From assembly GCF_003751945.1 (NCBI RefSeq), contig NZ_RJKL01000001.1:5270001-5334000 (forward strand): a DNA stretch of 64,000 nt, in the 5' to 3' direction. The notes under the pieces are model-generated. The model ran no database searches. It was not told where the DNA came from and saw only the letters and a program-made list of their open reading frames with translations. Origin of the DNA: Couchioplanes caeruleus. GTDB lineage: Bacteria > Actinomycetota > Actinomycetes > Mycobacteriales > Micromonosporaceae. Shown piece after piece: positions 16,421-27,595 of this stretch. Each line of letters opens with the position of its first letter. Position 1 is the first letter of the stretch. The position numbers were made by a program, and so were the translations under genes.

Positions 16421-17563
16421 TCAGAGGCGGCGGGCGCCGGGGCCCGGCGTGGCGGACCAGGCGGTGGGCGGGGCGAAGGAGCGGGTGCGGTAGGCCCGTT
16501 CGATCGCGGCCGTGGTGGCGCCGGCCGCGTCCGCGTCGATCAGGGCCAGGACACAGCCGCCGAAGCCGCCGCCGGTCATCCGGGCGCCGTACGCCCCCGC
16601 GGCGAGCGCCGCCTCGACCGCCACGTCCACCCGGTCCACGGTGATCTCGAAGTCGTCGCGCATCGAGGCGTGCGACGCGGTCAGGAGCGGGCCGATCTCG
16701 CGGATGCGCCCCGCGCGCAGCAGACCCACCGTGTCGAGCACCCGCTGGTTCTCGGTGACGATGTGGCGGACCCGGCGGCGCATGACCCCGTCGTCGAGCC
16801 GGGCGAGCGCGCGAGCGAGGTCGCCGGTCGGCACGTCGCGCAGGGCCGGCACGCCGAGGATCCCGGCCGCCGCCTCGCAGGATGCCCGGCGGGCGCCGTA
16901 CTCGCCGTCGACATGCCGGTGCGGGGTGTTGCTGTCGACGACCAGCACGGCCAGCCCCTCGGCCGCCAGGTCGAACGGGATCTGCTCGACCTCCAGCGAC
17001 CGGCAGTCCAGGAACAGCGCCCGGCCGGCCTCGCAGCGCAGGGAGGCCGACTGGTCCATGATCCCGGTCGGCGCGCCCACGTAGCCGTTCTCGGCGCGCT
17101 GGGCGAGCGCGGGCCGCCGCGGGACCGGCAGGTCGAGCCCGCCCAGGTCGGCGAGCGCGGTCAGCACCGCGGACTCCAGCGCCGCCGAGGAGGAGACGCC
17201 GGCACCGACGGGCACGTCCGAGGCGAGCGCGATCCGGGCGGGCGGCACCGCGTGGCCGGCCTCGCGCAGCGCCCAGACCACGCCGGCCACGTACGCCGCC
17301 CATCCCTCGACCGTGCCGGGCGCCGGCTCGGCGAAGGTCACGGCCTCCGGGGCGAGGTCCGAGCAGACCGTCCAGCCCGGGCCGTCACCGGGCGCCGCGG
17401 CCACCACCACCTGCTGGGGCAGGGCGAAGGGCAGCACGTAACCGGCGTTGTAGTCGGTGTGCTCGCCGATCAGGTTGACCCGCCCGGGTGCGGCCCAGAG
17501 CCCGGCCGGGTCGGCGCCGAATGTGGTGCGGAAGGCCGCCGTTGCCGAGGACGCGACATCCAT
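16421..17563 (-). CDS. galK: Galactokinase
   Basis: GalK phosphorylates galactose at C1 in the Leloir pathway. The 380-residue GHMP kinase has the galactokinase signature GRVNLIGEHTDYN (27-39), the ATP-binding motif PVGAGVSSSAALE, MDQSASL, and the C-terminal GHMP motif MTGGGFGGCVLAL. It starts 13 bases after galE, with which it forms an operon. No galT is seen in the window, so galactose 1-phosphate must be uridylylated by a gene elsewhere. Confidence 0.96.
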   Translation of the reverse strand: MDVASSATAAFRTTFGADPAGLWAAPGRVNLIGEHTDYNAGYVLPFALPQQVVVAAAPGDGPGWTVCSDLAPEAVTFAEPAPGTVEGWAAYVAGVVWALREAGHAVPPARIALASDVPVGAGVSSSAALESAVLTALADLGGLDLPVPRRPALAQRAENGYVGAPTGIMDQSASLRCEAGRALFLDCRSLEVEQIPFDLAAEGLAVLVVDSNTPHRHVDGEYGARRASCEAAAGILGVPALRDVPTGDLARALARLDDGVMRRRVRHIVTENQRVLDTVGLLRAGRIREIGPLLTASHASMRDDFEITVDRVDVAVEAALAAGAYGARMTGGGFGGCVLALIDADAAGATTAAIERAYRTRSFAPPTAWSATPGPGARRL

Positions 17564-17576
17564 GGCGATGATCAGA

Positions 17577-18554
17577 TCACGCGACGTGGGCGCGGTAGAA
17601 CTGCCAGGCGTCGCCGATCATGTCCTGCAGCGTGGCCTTCTCCGGGATCCAGCCGAGCTCGTCGCGGGCCCGCTCCGAGGAGGCCACCAGGGTGGCGGGG
17701 TCGCCGTCGCGCCGCGGGGCCACCTCGAAGTCGAGCGCGGCGCCGGTGACCTCGCGCGCCACCTCGACGACCTGGCGGTTGGAGAACCCGTTCCCGTTGC
17801 CCAGGTTGTAGATCTTGTGTTCGCCGCCGGTGGCCGCCTCCAGGGCGAGCAGATGGGCGCGGGCGAGGTCGGCCACGTGGATGTAGTCGCGGACGCAGGT
17901 GCCGTCCACCGTCGGGTAGTCGTCGCCGAAGAGCTGCAGCTTGTCCCGCTTGCCGGCGGCGGCCTGCAACGCGATGGGGATGAGGTGGGTCTCCGGGTCG
18001 TGCCGTTCGCCGATGGCGGTGCCGTCCTCGCGGATCAGGGCGCCGGCCACGTTGAAGTAGCGCAGCGACACGGCGGCCAGCCCGTGCGCGAAGGCTTCCG
18101 AGGTGAGCGCGAAGTCGAAGGTCAGCTTGGTGGCGCCGTACGTGTTGGTGGGCGCCTTGGTCGCGGACTCGGTGATGGGCAGCTCGGTGGGGTTGCCGTA
18201 GACGGCGGCGGTGGAGGAGAAGACGAGGCGGGGGACCCGGGCGGCGCGGACGGCGTCGAGCAGCGCTAGCGAGCGGGTGACATTGTGGTCCCAGTAGAGC
18301 TCGGGCTTGACCATCGACTCACCGGCGGCGATCAGGCCGGCGAAGTGCAGTACGGCGTCGAAGCCCGAGCCCGGGGTGAGCACCGAGGCGGCATCGGCGA
18401 TGTCGGCCTGGACGAAGGTGGCGTCGGGTGCGACCGCTTCCCGGAAGCCGGTGCTGAGGTTGTCGAGTACGACCACCTCGTGACCGGCGTCGAGCAGCAG
18501 GCGGCTGGTGACGCTGCCGACGTAGCCGGCGCCTCCGGTGACGAGAAGTTTCAC
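17577..18554 (-). CDS. galE: UDP-glucose 4-epimerase
   Basis: GalE interconverts UDP-glucose and UDP-galactose, feeding both the Leloir pathway and galactosylation. The 325-residue extended SDR protein has NAD-binding TGGAGYVGS at the N-terminus, the catalytic YGATK, RYFNVAGA, and the C-terminal YIHVADLARAH. GTG 18554 (second of two tandem GTGs) is chosen because GAAAGG lies 7 bases upstream. It is divergent from trpS and followed by galK. Confidence 0.95.
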   Translation of the reverse strand: MKLLVTGGAGYVGSVTSRLLLDAGHEVVVLDNLSTGFREAVAPDATFVQADIADAASVLTPGSGFDAVLHFAGLIAAGESMVKPELYWDHNVTRSLALLDAVRAARVPRLVFSSTAAVYGNPTELPITESATKAPTNTYGATKLTFDFALTSEAFAHGLAAVSLRYFNVAGALIREDGTAIGERHDPETHLIPIALQAAAGKRDKLQLFGDDYPTVDGTCVRDYIHVADLARAHLLALEAATGGEHKIYNLGNGNGFSNRQVVEVAREVTGAALDFEVAPRRDGDPATLVASSERARDELGWIPEKATLQDMIGDAWQFYRAHVA

Positions 18555-18590
18555 CACACGACCTTTCGTAGCGGTTAGGTCTTGGCGTCC

Positions 18591-19718
<1,128 letters not shown>

Positions 19719-19723
19719 CGCCG

Positions 19724-20275
19724 GTGGCGCAGACGGAGACACCCACCACGCGCATCGGCGTCGCGATCGACATCCCCGAGCCCTGGGGAGAGCTGCTGAC
19801 CCGCCGTCGCGCCGAGGCGGGCGACCCGCAGGCGGCGTACACGCCCGCGCACGTCACCCTGCTCGGGCCGACGGAGGTCTCCACCGCGTCGCTGCCGGCG
19901 ATCGAGAAGCATCTCGAGGAGGTCGCCTCGGCGCAGGAGCCCTTCACCGTCCACCTGCGGGGCACCGGGACCTTCCGCCCGATCACCGAGGTGGTGTTCG
20001 TTACGCTGGCGGCCGGCATCAGCGAGTGTGAGCTGCTCGCCGCCGCGATCGCCGACGCCGAGGGCGTGGAGCGCGACTCGCGTTTTCCGTACCACCCGCA
20101 CGTGACCGTCGCCCAGGACGTCTCCGCCGCCGCGCTCGACGCCGTCTTCGACGACCTGGCCGAGTTCGAGGCCCGGTTCGACGTGCCCGCCTTCACGCTC
20201 TTCTCGCACGATCTCTCCGCTCCCGGCGACCGCCCCTGGCAACGTCGCCGCGACTATCCGCTCGGCACCCCGTAA
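19724..20275 (+). CDS. 2'-5' RNA ligase/cyclic phosphodiesterase superfamily protein
   Basis: This 183-residue protein has two HxT motifs, AHVTLLGPT and PHVTVAQD, the hallmark of the 2H phosphoesterase superfamily (ThpR/LigT group). Such proteins act on 2',3'-cyclic phosphates or 2'-5' RNA linkages. The GTG start is 6 bases after the trpS stop, so the pair is likely co-transcribed. The exact substrate cannot be derived. Confidence 0.85.
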   Translation: MAQTETPTTRIGVAIDIPEPWGELLTRRRAEAGDPQAAYTPAHVTLLGPTEVSTASLPAIEKHLEEVASAQEPFTVHLRGTGTFRPITEVVFVTLAAGISECELLAAAIADAEGVERDSRFPYHPHVTVAQDVSAAALDAVFDDLAEFEARFDVPAFTLFSHDLSAPGDRPWQRRRDYPLGTP

Positions 20276-20292
20276 ATCCCCGCTCCGTTGGG

Positions 20293-20298
20293 TACGGT
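20293..20298 (+). promoter_or_regulatory. Leaderless-type -10 element (YihY gene)
   Basis: TACGGT fits TANNNT and is followed by 7 bases and then GTG 20306, the geometry of a leaderless transcript that starts at the start codon. No ribosome-binding site is present. Confidence 0.55.
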
Positions 20299-20305
20299 CA
20301 CCGGC

Positions 20306-21226
20306 GTGAACGCCATCGACCGGGCGTACGCGGTGGTCGAGGCGCGGATCATGGCCTGGCGGCACCGCTCCCGCTACTTCGACCATCTGTGCCGGGCCGG
20401 GCTGCGCTACGACGAGGTCAACGGTGGACGTCTGGCCGCGGCGATCGCCTACTACGGCTTCTTCGCGGTCTTCGCGCTCGCCCTGATCGGCTACTCGGCC
20501 TTCGGTTTCTTGATCAACTCCAATGTGGCGCTGTTCGGGATCGTCCAGGATTTCCTGGCGGCGAACCTGCCGTTCCTGGACGTGCAGGCGATCCTCGACA
20601 GCGGCAAGACGGTCGGCATCGTCGGCATCGTCGGCCTGATCTTCACCGGCATCGGCTGGGTCGAGGCGATCCGGTCGTCGCAGCGGCTGATCTGGCGGCT
20701 CAACGAGCAACCCGGCTACGTCGGCGTACGGCAGGCGGTCGACCTGCTGGTGCTGGTCGGCATCCTGCTGCTGCTCATCGTCTCGGTCGGCGCCGTCTAC
20801 GGGCTGGAGGCGCTGCTCGAATGGCTCGCCGACGGGCGGGTCGGCGTCCTGCTCTCCGTGGTCAGCGTGGTGCTCACCATCGCGGTCAACATGCTGCTCG
20901 CGGCCGCCCTGCTGGCCGCCATCCCGCGGTTGCGGATGACCGCGCGGCGCATGGCCCCGCCGGTGCTCCAGGTCGGGATCGGGATCTACCTGCTCAACAC
21001 CGTGGGCAAGTCGTTCGTCGGACTGATCCAGCACAACCCCGCGTACGGTCTGGTCGCCAGCGCAGTCGGCCTGCTGGTCTACCTCTACGTCTTCAACCAG
21101 TTGCTGCTGTTCGGCGCGGCATGGGCGGCGACCAGCCCGCACGGCCGCGTCGTGGATCTCTCGGCCGACGACAAAACCGCTCCGGTGGGGCAAAATACCT
21201 GGATTCGGCACCGTCGCCCGGAATGA
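20306..21226 (+). CDS. YihY/BrkB family inner-membrane protein
   Basis: This 306-residue polytopic membrane protein has about six hydrophobic segments (IAYYGFFAVFALALIGYSAF, VGIVGIVGLIFTGIGW, LLVLVGILLLLIVSVGAVYG, then others to the C-terminus). N-terminal LAAAIAYYGFFA and central IRSSQRLIWRLN are typical of YihY/virulence factor BrkB proteins (YhjD group), whose role is uncertain. GTG 20306 is chosen over the upstream TTG because it fits the leaderless promoter. The stop overlaps the next gene. Confidence 0.88.
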   Translation: MNAIDRAYAVVEARIMAWRHRSRYFDHLCRAGLRYDEVNGGRLAAAIAYYGFFAVFALALIGYSAFGFLINSNVALFGIVQDFLAANLPFLDVQAILDSGKTVGIVGIVGLIFTGIGWVEAIRSSQRLIWRLNEQPGYVGVRQAVDLLVLVGILLLLIVSVGAVYGLEALLEWLADGRVGVLLSVVSVVLTIAVNMLLAAALLAAIPRLRMTARRMAPPVLQVGIGIYLLNTVGKSFVGLIQHNPAYGLVASAVGLLVYLYVFNQLLLFGAAWAATSPHGRVVDLSADDKTAPVGQNTWIRHRRPE

Positions 21227-21633
21227 TGATCGGTGTGGGCACACTCGTGACGCTGCACCTGCCGCCGGGCTCACCGGTGGCCGACCTGCCGTGGATCATC
21301 ACCATCGGGCCGCTGGACGACGACGAGGGGTGGGAGCCGCTGGTCTGCGGACCGTACGAGCGGCCCCACGCTCTCGCCCTGGCCCAGGCCGTCGTCGCGG
21401 ACGAGGATCTGATGGCGGTGGTCGAGCCGCTGCTGCCCCTGGCGGACAGCGAGGCGATCCGCGCCGAGGTCGAGCTCGCCAAGAGCGGGGGTGAGCCCGG
21501 AGCCGACGAGTTGTCCGCCGAGACCTTCGACCGCGACGAGCCGCGTCGCACCACGCCGGGCCGCCCGCCCACGAAGGCCGAGGTGCGCGCCGGCTTCGCC
21601 CGGATCGCCGCCAAGCTGACGGCGGCCGGCTAG
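21223..21633 (+). CDS. Conserved-looking hypothetical protein, 136 residues
   Basis: The ATG at 21223 overlaps the YihY stop (ATGATGA), which implies coupled translation. The product has a compact N-terminal half (VTLHLPPGSPVADLPWII, WEPLVCGPYERPHALALA) and a hydrophilic, charged C-terminal half ending RAGFARIAAKLTAAG. It has no signal peptide or membrane segment. I do not recognise the family. A GTG at 21235 is an alternative start. Confidence 0.75.
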   Translation: MMIGVGTLVTLHLPPGSPVADLPWIITIGPLDDDEGWEPLVCGPYERPHALALAQAVVADEDLMAVVEPLLPLADSEAIRAEVELAKSGGEPGADELSAETFDRDEPRRTTPGRPPTKAEVRAGFARIAAKLTAAG

Positions 21634-21652
21634 CCCCTGGAGCCGCCCCCGG

Positions 21653-21658
21653 CATACT
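21653..21658 (+). promoter_or_regulatory. Leaderless-type -10 element (SCO4848-like gene)
   Basis: CATACT, a common variant of TANNNT, is followed by 6 bases and then GTG 21665. No ribosome-binding site is visible. Confidence 0.4.
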
Positions 21659-21664
21659 GGTCCC

Positions 21665-21946
21665 GTGCTGCTCTCCCGCAAGTGGTCCGCGTTCCTGATC
21701 GCGGTCGGCGTCTGGACCTGGCTGATCTGGCCGCGCTTCGGCGTCGCCATCGCCAAGGACGACCGGTCCTTCGCCGCCGGGGCGCCGACATCCTTTCTCT
21801 GGGTGCACGCGCTGTTGATCACCGCATCCCTCGCCGTCGGCACGACGGTCGGCGTTCTGGGCGTGCGCGGCTGGCGGGCGGCGGGAGCGCGCACATCGAT
21901 TTCCGAGGATTCCTCGGCGCTCCGGGCTGATACGCCGGAAAATTGA
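21665..21946 (+). CDS. SCO4848-family small membrane protein
   Basis: This 93-residue protein has two transmembrane segments (about 8-24 and 44-66). The motifs LSRKWSAFLIAVGVWTWLIW, KDDRSF, APTSFLWVHALL and GTTVGVLGVRGW match what I remember of the SCO4848 family of actinobacterial membrane proteins. The function is unknown. The C-terminal 25 residues are polar and probably cytoplasmic. It probably starts leaderless at GTG 21665. Confidence 0.8.
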   Translation: MLLSRKWSAFLIAVGVWTWLIWPRFGVAIAKDDRSFAAGAPTSFLWVHALLITASLAVGTTVGVLGVRGWRAAGARTSISEDSSALRADTPEN

Positions 21947-22058
21947 CTGCTTGCGACGAGCGTGCCGAAGTTTCCTGCAGTTTGGTGCCGGAACGCCGAT
22001 TCGGTCGGACCCGCGGTTGCGGCCAGGTAACGGTGAGCCAACAGTCCGGGCCGATTTC

Positions 22059-22087
22059 CTGACGAGGACTTTACCTGCGGTTACGCT
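22059..22087 (+). promoter_or_regulatory. Candidate promoter of the nucleoside-transport operon
   Basis: CTGACG (22059-22064) and TACGCT (22082-22087) are separated by exactly 17 bases. This predicts a start near 22094 and a leader of about 46 bases ending in the strong GGAAGGAGGG ribosome-binding site. Confidence 0.5.
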
Positions 22088-22139
22088 CCCGACCTGAGAT
22101 GCACCGCGCAGTGTCGGTGCGCTGTGGAAGGAGGGCGTC

Positions 22140-23237
22140 TTGCGCCCAGTAAGTGGGAAGCGAATCGTTGCGATTCTTGCGGCGGGTGGGCTGACGCTCG
22201 CCGCCGCTGCCTGTGGCGACGCCCCGAAGTCGACCCCGAGTGGTTCCGGCGCGAGCGCCGCCGCGGGATACAAGGCGTGCATGGTCACCGACACCGGTGG
22301 CATCGACGACCGGTCCTTCAACGCCTCGGCGTGGGCCGGCCTGCAGGCCGCCAAGCAGGCGCAGGGCAACGTCGACCCGAAGTACGCGCCGTCCTCGGCC
22401 GAGGCCGACTACGAGCCCAACCTGCGCGGCTACGTCACGCAGAAGTGCAACTTCATCCTCTCGGTCGGCGGCCTCATGGGCGACGTCACCAAGAAGGTCG
22501 CGGCGGAGAACGCCACCCAGCAGTTCGGCATCGTGGACAGCGCCGTCGAGGGCGCGACCAACGTCTACCCGATGCAGTTCGCCACCGAGCAGGCCGCGTT
22601 CCTCGCCGGCTACCTCGCCGCGGGCTACTCGAAGTCCGGCAAGGTCGCCACCTACGGCGGTCTGAAGATCCCGCCGGTCACCGTCTTCATGGACGGCTTC
22701 GCCGACGGCGTGGCGCACTACAACAAGACCAAGAGCAAGAACGTGGCCGTGCTGGGCTGGGACAAGGCCAAGCAGAACGGCACCTTCGCCGAGAACTTCG
22801 GTGACCAGACCAAGGGCAAGACGATCACCAACACGTTCGTCTCGCAGGGCGCCGACGTGATCATGCCGGTCGCCGGCGGCACCGGCCTGGGCAGCGCCGA
22901 CGTCGCCAAGGCGTCCGGCGGCAAGCTCTCGGTCATCTGGGTCGACCAGGACGGCTGCAAGAGCGCCGAGCAGTACTGCGACGTCTTCCTGACCACCGTC
23001 GTCAAGAACATCGCCGGCGCCGTGGAGCAGGCCGTGGTCGACGGCGCGCAGGGCAAGCCCCTCACCGCCACCCCGGGCTACCTGGGCACGCTGCAGAACG
23101 ACGGTGTCTCGCTGGCGCCGTACAACCAGTTCGACAGCAAGGTCGACGCGGGCCTCAAGTCCGAGGTCGACAAGCTCAAGGCGGACATCATCGCGGGCAC
23201 CATCAAGGTCGAGTCGGCCAACGCGCCCAAGAAGTGA
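22140..23237 (+). CDS. BMP-family nucleoside-binding lipoprotein (ABC substrate-binding)
   Basis: This 365-residue protein starts at TTG 22140, supported by GGAAGGAGGG 5 bases upstream. It has a lipoprotein signal (KRIVAILAAGGLTLAAAAC, Cys about 23). The mature part resembles Bmp/PnrA/Med proteins: MVTDTGGIDDRSFNASAWAG, EAAFLAGYLAAGYSKSG at the domain crossover, and VIMPVAGGTGLG. Such proteins bind purine or other nucleosides outside the membrane and deliver them to the ABC permease encoded downstream. The cdd, deoA and add genes nearby support nucleosides as substrate. Confidence 0.93.
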   Translation: MRPVSGKRIVAILAAGGLTLAAAACGDAPKSTPSGSGASAAAGYKACMVTDTGGIDDRSFNASAWAGLQAAKQAQGNVDPKYAPSSAEADYEPNLRGYVTQKCNFILSVGGLMGDVTKKVAAENATQQFGIVDSAVEGATNVYPMQFATEQAAFLAGYLAAGYSKSGKVATYGGLKIPPVTVFMDGFADGVAHYNKTKSKNVAVLGWDKAKQNGTFAENFGDQTKGKTITNTFVSQGADVIMPVAGGTGLGSADVAKASGGKLSVIWVDQDGCKSAEQYCDVFLTTVVKNIAGAVEQAVVDGAQGKPLTATPGYLGTLQNDGVSLAPYNQFDSKVDAGLKSEVDKLKADIIAGTIKVESANAPKK

Positions 23238-23260
23238 CACGTAAGTTGATCTAGCAAACC

Positions 23261-23309
23261 GGCCGCCGCGCGGTCGCGGGGAGCGATCCCCGTGGCCTGC
23301 GCGGCGGCT
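23261..23309 (+). terminator. Strong hairpin between binding protein and ABC ATPase
   Basis: An outer stem (GGCCGCCGCGC against GCGCGGCGGCT, last pair G-T) continues through a further paired stretch to GGGGA/TCCCC with a GCGA loop. There is no T-tract. In transport operons such a structure often protects or ends the binding-protein mRNA so that it outnumbers the membrane components; that role is inference here. Confidence 0.6.
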
Positions 23310-23340
23310 CTGCTCGGGCCGTCACCACGTCCCTCACGTC

Positions 23341-24920
<1,580 letters not shown>

Positions 24921-24924
<4 letters not shown>

Positions 24925-26249
24925 CAACCGACGGACCGGTCGGCGCGCAGAAAGACGCCGACGAGACGGCCGCGGAGACCGCCACGGGCGCTCCCGTCAC
25001 GGAGGCGACTCCTGCCGAGCCGCAGAAGAAGCCGGAAGACTCCTTCCTGAGCCACTTCATGCACAACCTGTGGGCGGCCAACACCGTGACGGTGACGCTG
25101 CTCTCGGTCATCCTGGCGATGATCATCGGCGCGATCATGATCGTCATCTCGGATCCCGCGGTGCTCAGCACATTCTCCTACTTCACCGCGCGTCCCGCCG
25201 ACGCGCTGAACGCGAGCTGGACGCTGGTCAGCACCGCGTACGCCGACCTGTTCAAGGGCGCGATCGTCGACCCGGCCGCCGTCACCGCCTGGATCGACGG
25301 CTCCGGCACGTGGCGACCGGTCTTCGCCCCGATCTCCGAGACCCTCACGTACGCCGCGCCGCTGGTCTTCACCGGCCTCTCCGTGGCGCTGGCGTTCCGC
25401 GGCGGCCTGTTCAACATCGGCGGCCAGGGTCAGGCGATCATCGGCACGATCACCGCGGCGATGGCGGGCTTCTTCCTGCCCCTGCCGCCCGTGATCCACC
25501 TCTTCGCGGCGCTGCTGGCCGGCATCCTCGGCGGCGCGCTCTGGGGCTTCGTGCCGGGCATCCTCAAGGCCCGCACCGGGGCCCACGAGGTCATCGTGAC
25601 GATCATGCTGAACTACACGGCCAACCTCTTCCTGGGCTGGCTCATCCTGCAGAAGGGCATTCAGCAGCCCGGCCGCAGCGACGCGATCAGCAAGGCCGTC
25701 GACAGCTCGGCGCAGCTTCCGTCGTTCGGCGCGGAGCTGCGGGCCAACCTCGGCATCATCCTCGCCGTGCTGGCCACGGCCGGGGTCGCCTGGCTGCTCA
25801 ACCGCTCCGCCTTCGGCTTCGAGCTGCGGGCGGTCGGCCACAACCCGGCCGCCGCCAAGACCGCGGGCATGAGCGTCGCCAAGACGTACACCCTGCTCAT
25901 GGTCACCGCCGGCGCCCTCGCCGGCCTCGGCGGCGCGACCCAGGTGCTGGGCACCGCGCACGCCCTGACCCCGCAGGTGGCCGGCAACATCGGCTTCGAC
26001 GGCCTGCTCGTGGCCCTGCTCGGGCGCAACCGTCCCTGGGGCACGCTCGTCGCGGCGATCCTGTTCGGCGCCCTGCGCGCCGGTGGGAACCGCATGCAGT
26101 CGTTCACCGGCATCTCCGTAGAGCTGGTGACCGTGGTCCAGGCCCTGATCGTCATCTTCATCGCCGCACCGGCGCTGGTGAAGGCGATCTTCCACCTCCG
26201 CGCCGCCCGCACCGCCCGGCTTGGCGCCTCCATGGCGAAGGGCTGGTGA
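24921..26249 (+). CDS. Nucleoside ABC transporter permease 1
   Basis: This 442-residue membrane protein of the BPD_transp_2 (RbsC/YufP) type starts at a GTG overlapping the ATPase stop (GTGA). A hydrophilic N-terminus runs to about residue 45, followed by about ten hydrophobic segments. Conserved blocks include FRGGLFNIGGQGQ, GAHEVIVTIMLNYTA and GHNPAAAKTAGM, plus the late loop GFDGLLVALLGRN. It pairs with permease 2 to form the channel for the BMP-delivered nucleoside. Confidence 0.93.
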
Positions 26250-27523
26250 CCGGCATGTCGACGGCGACAGTGGAAGAGACGGCGACGGCGGCGGCGCCCG
26301 CACGGTTCTGGGACCGGCAGCGGCGCCTCGGCGTGGGCGTGGTGTTCATCGGCCTCGTGGCGACGGTGGTGTTCGGCGCCCTCGCGGCCTCGGAGACCGC
26401 CCGGTTCACGCTCAGCGAGGACGCCGAGGGCGCCGCGCTGTCCATCAACGGTCAGTTCGGGGCGATCCTCTTCGGCATCGTCTCGCTGGCGGCGGGCGCC
26501 GTGCTCCTGGCCGGCCTGCTCCGCAAGTACCAGACGGGTGTGCTCAGCCTCGGCATCCTGACCTTCGTCCTGTCCTTCCTGTGCTGGCAGGTGGCGGGCA
26601 AGTTCATGCCGCTCGTGGACACCGCCAGCGGCACCCTGGAGCTGGCCGTGCCGCTGATCCTCGGCGCCCTGGCCGGCGTCCTGGGTGAGCGTTCCGGCGT
26701 GGTCAACGTGGCGATCGAGGGCCAGTTCCTCATGGGTGCGTTCGGCGCCGCCCTGGTCGGCACGATGGCCACCAGCGTCTGGGCCGGCGTGCTCAGCGCG
26801 GCCCTCGGCGGCGTGCTGATCGCGGCGATCCTGGCCGTGCTGGCCATCCGGTACCTCGTCGACCAGGTCGTCGTCGGCATCGTGCTCAACCTGTTGGCGC
26901 TCGGCCTGACCGGGTTCCTCTACGAGCGGCTGATGCAGCCCGACGCCCAGTCGTACAACCAGCCGCCGAAGATGCCCGAGTGGAGCATCCCGGTCCTGGC
27001 CGACATCCCCGTGGTGGGGCCGGTGCTGTTCCAGACCAACGGGCTGGTCTTCCTCGCCCTGATCCTGGTCTTCGTGGTGCACTTCGGGCTCTCGCGGACG
27101 CGCTGGGGTCTGCGGACCCGGGCGGTCGGCGAGCACCCGACGGCGGCGGACACCGTCGGCATCCGGGTGCGCGGCCTGCGCTACCTGAACGTGCTCATCG
27201 GCGGCCTGATCGCGGGTGCGGGCGGGGCGTACTTCACCCTGGCGGCGACCGGCAGCTTCAACAAGAACATGACGGCGGGCGCGGGCTTCATCGCGCTGGC
27301 CGCCCTGATCTTCGGCCGCTGGACGCCGTTCGGGGCGCTGGGCGCGGCGCTGTTCTTCGGCTTCGCGCAGAAGCTGGCCACGTACCTGAGTGCGGTGGGC
27401 AGCCCGGTGCCGAGCCAGTTCCTCAACATGCTGCCGTACCTGGCGACGATCGTGGCGGTAGCGGGCCTGGTGGGCCGCGTGCGCGCCCCGGCGGCCGACG
27501 GACAGCCGTACATCAAGAGTTGA
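26246..27523 (+). CDS. Nucleoside ABC transporter permease 2
   Basis: This 425-residue BPD_transp_2 (YufQ-like) membrane protein begins at GTG 26246, overlapping the stop of permease 1 (GTGA); ATG 26255 is an alternative. Blocks LGERSGVVNVAIEGQFLMGA, VDQVVVGIVLNLLALGLTGF, VGEHPTAADTVGIRV and AGAGFIALAALIFGRW are typical of the second permease of BMP-type nucleoside importers. It has about ten membrane segments. A terminator follows the stop codon. Confidence 0.93.
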   Translation: MTGMSTATVEETATAAAPARFWDRQRRLGVGVVFIGLVATVVFGALAASETARFTLSEDAEGAALSINGQFGAILFGIVSLAAGAVLLAGLLRKYQTGVLSLGILTFVLSFLCWQVAGKFMPLVDTASGTLELAVPLILGALAGVLGERSGVVNVAIEGQFLMGAFGAALVGTMATSVWAGVLSAALGGVLIAAILAVLAIRYLVDQVVVGIVLNLLALGLTGFLYERLMQPDAQSYNQPPKMPEWSIPVLADIPVVGPVLFQTNGLVFLALILVFVVHFGLSRTRWGLRTRAVGEHPTAADTVGIRVRGLRYLNVLIGGLIAGAGGAYFTLAATGSFNKNMTAGAGFIALAALIFGRWTPFGALGAALFFGFAQKLATYLSAVGSPVPSQFLNMLPYLATIVAVAGLVGRVRAPAADGQPYIKS

Positions 27524-27530
27524 TCCGCAG

Positions 27531-27568
27531 GGTGCGGGCCGGTCCTTGAAGGGGAGCCGGTCCGCACC
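27531..27568 (+). terminator. Terminator of the nucleoside-transport operon
   Basis: GGTGCGGGCCGG (27531-27542) pairs with CCGGTCCGCACC (27557-27568), 12 bp with one G-T pair. It lies 8 bases after the permease stop and upstream of the leaderless cdd promoter, so cdd and deoA form a separate unit. Confidence 0.7.
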
Positions 27569-27582
27569 GTAACGGGGTGGGG

Positions 27583-27588
27583 CAGAAT
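27583..27588 (+). promoter_or_regulatory. Leaderless-type -10 element (cdd)
   Basis: CAGAAT, a variant of TANNNT, precedes ATG 27596 by 7 bases, directly after the upstream terminator. There is no ribosome-binding site between. Confidence 0.4.
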
Positions 27589-27595
27589 CGGCGGC

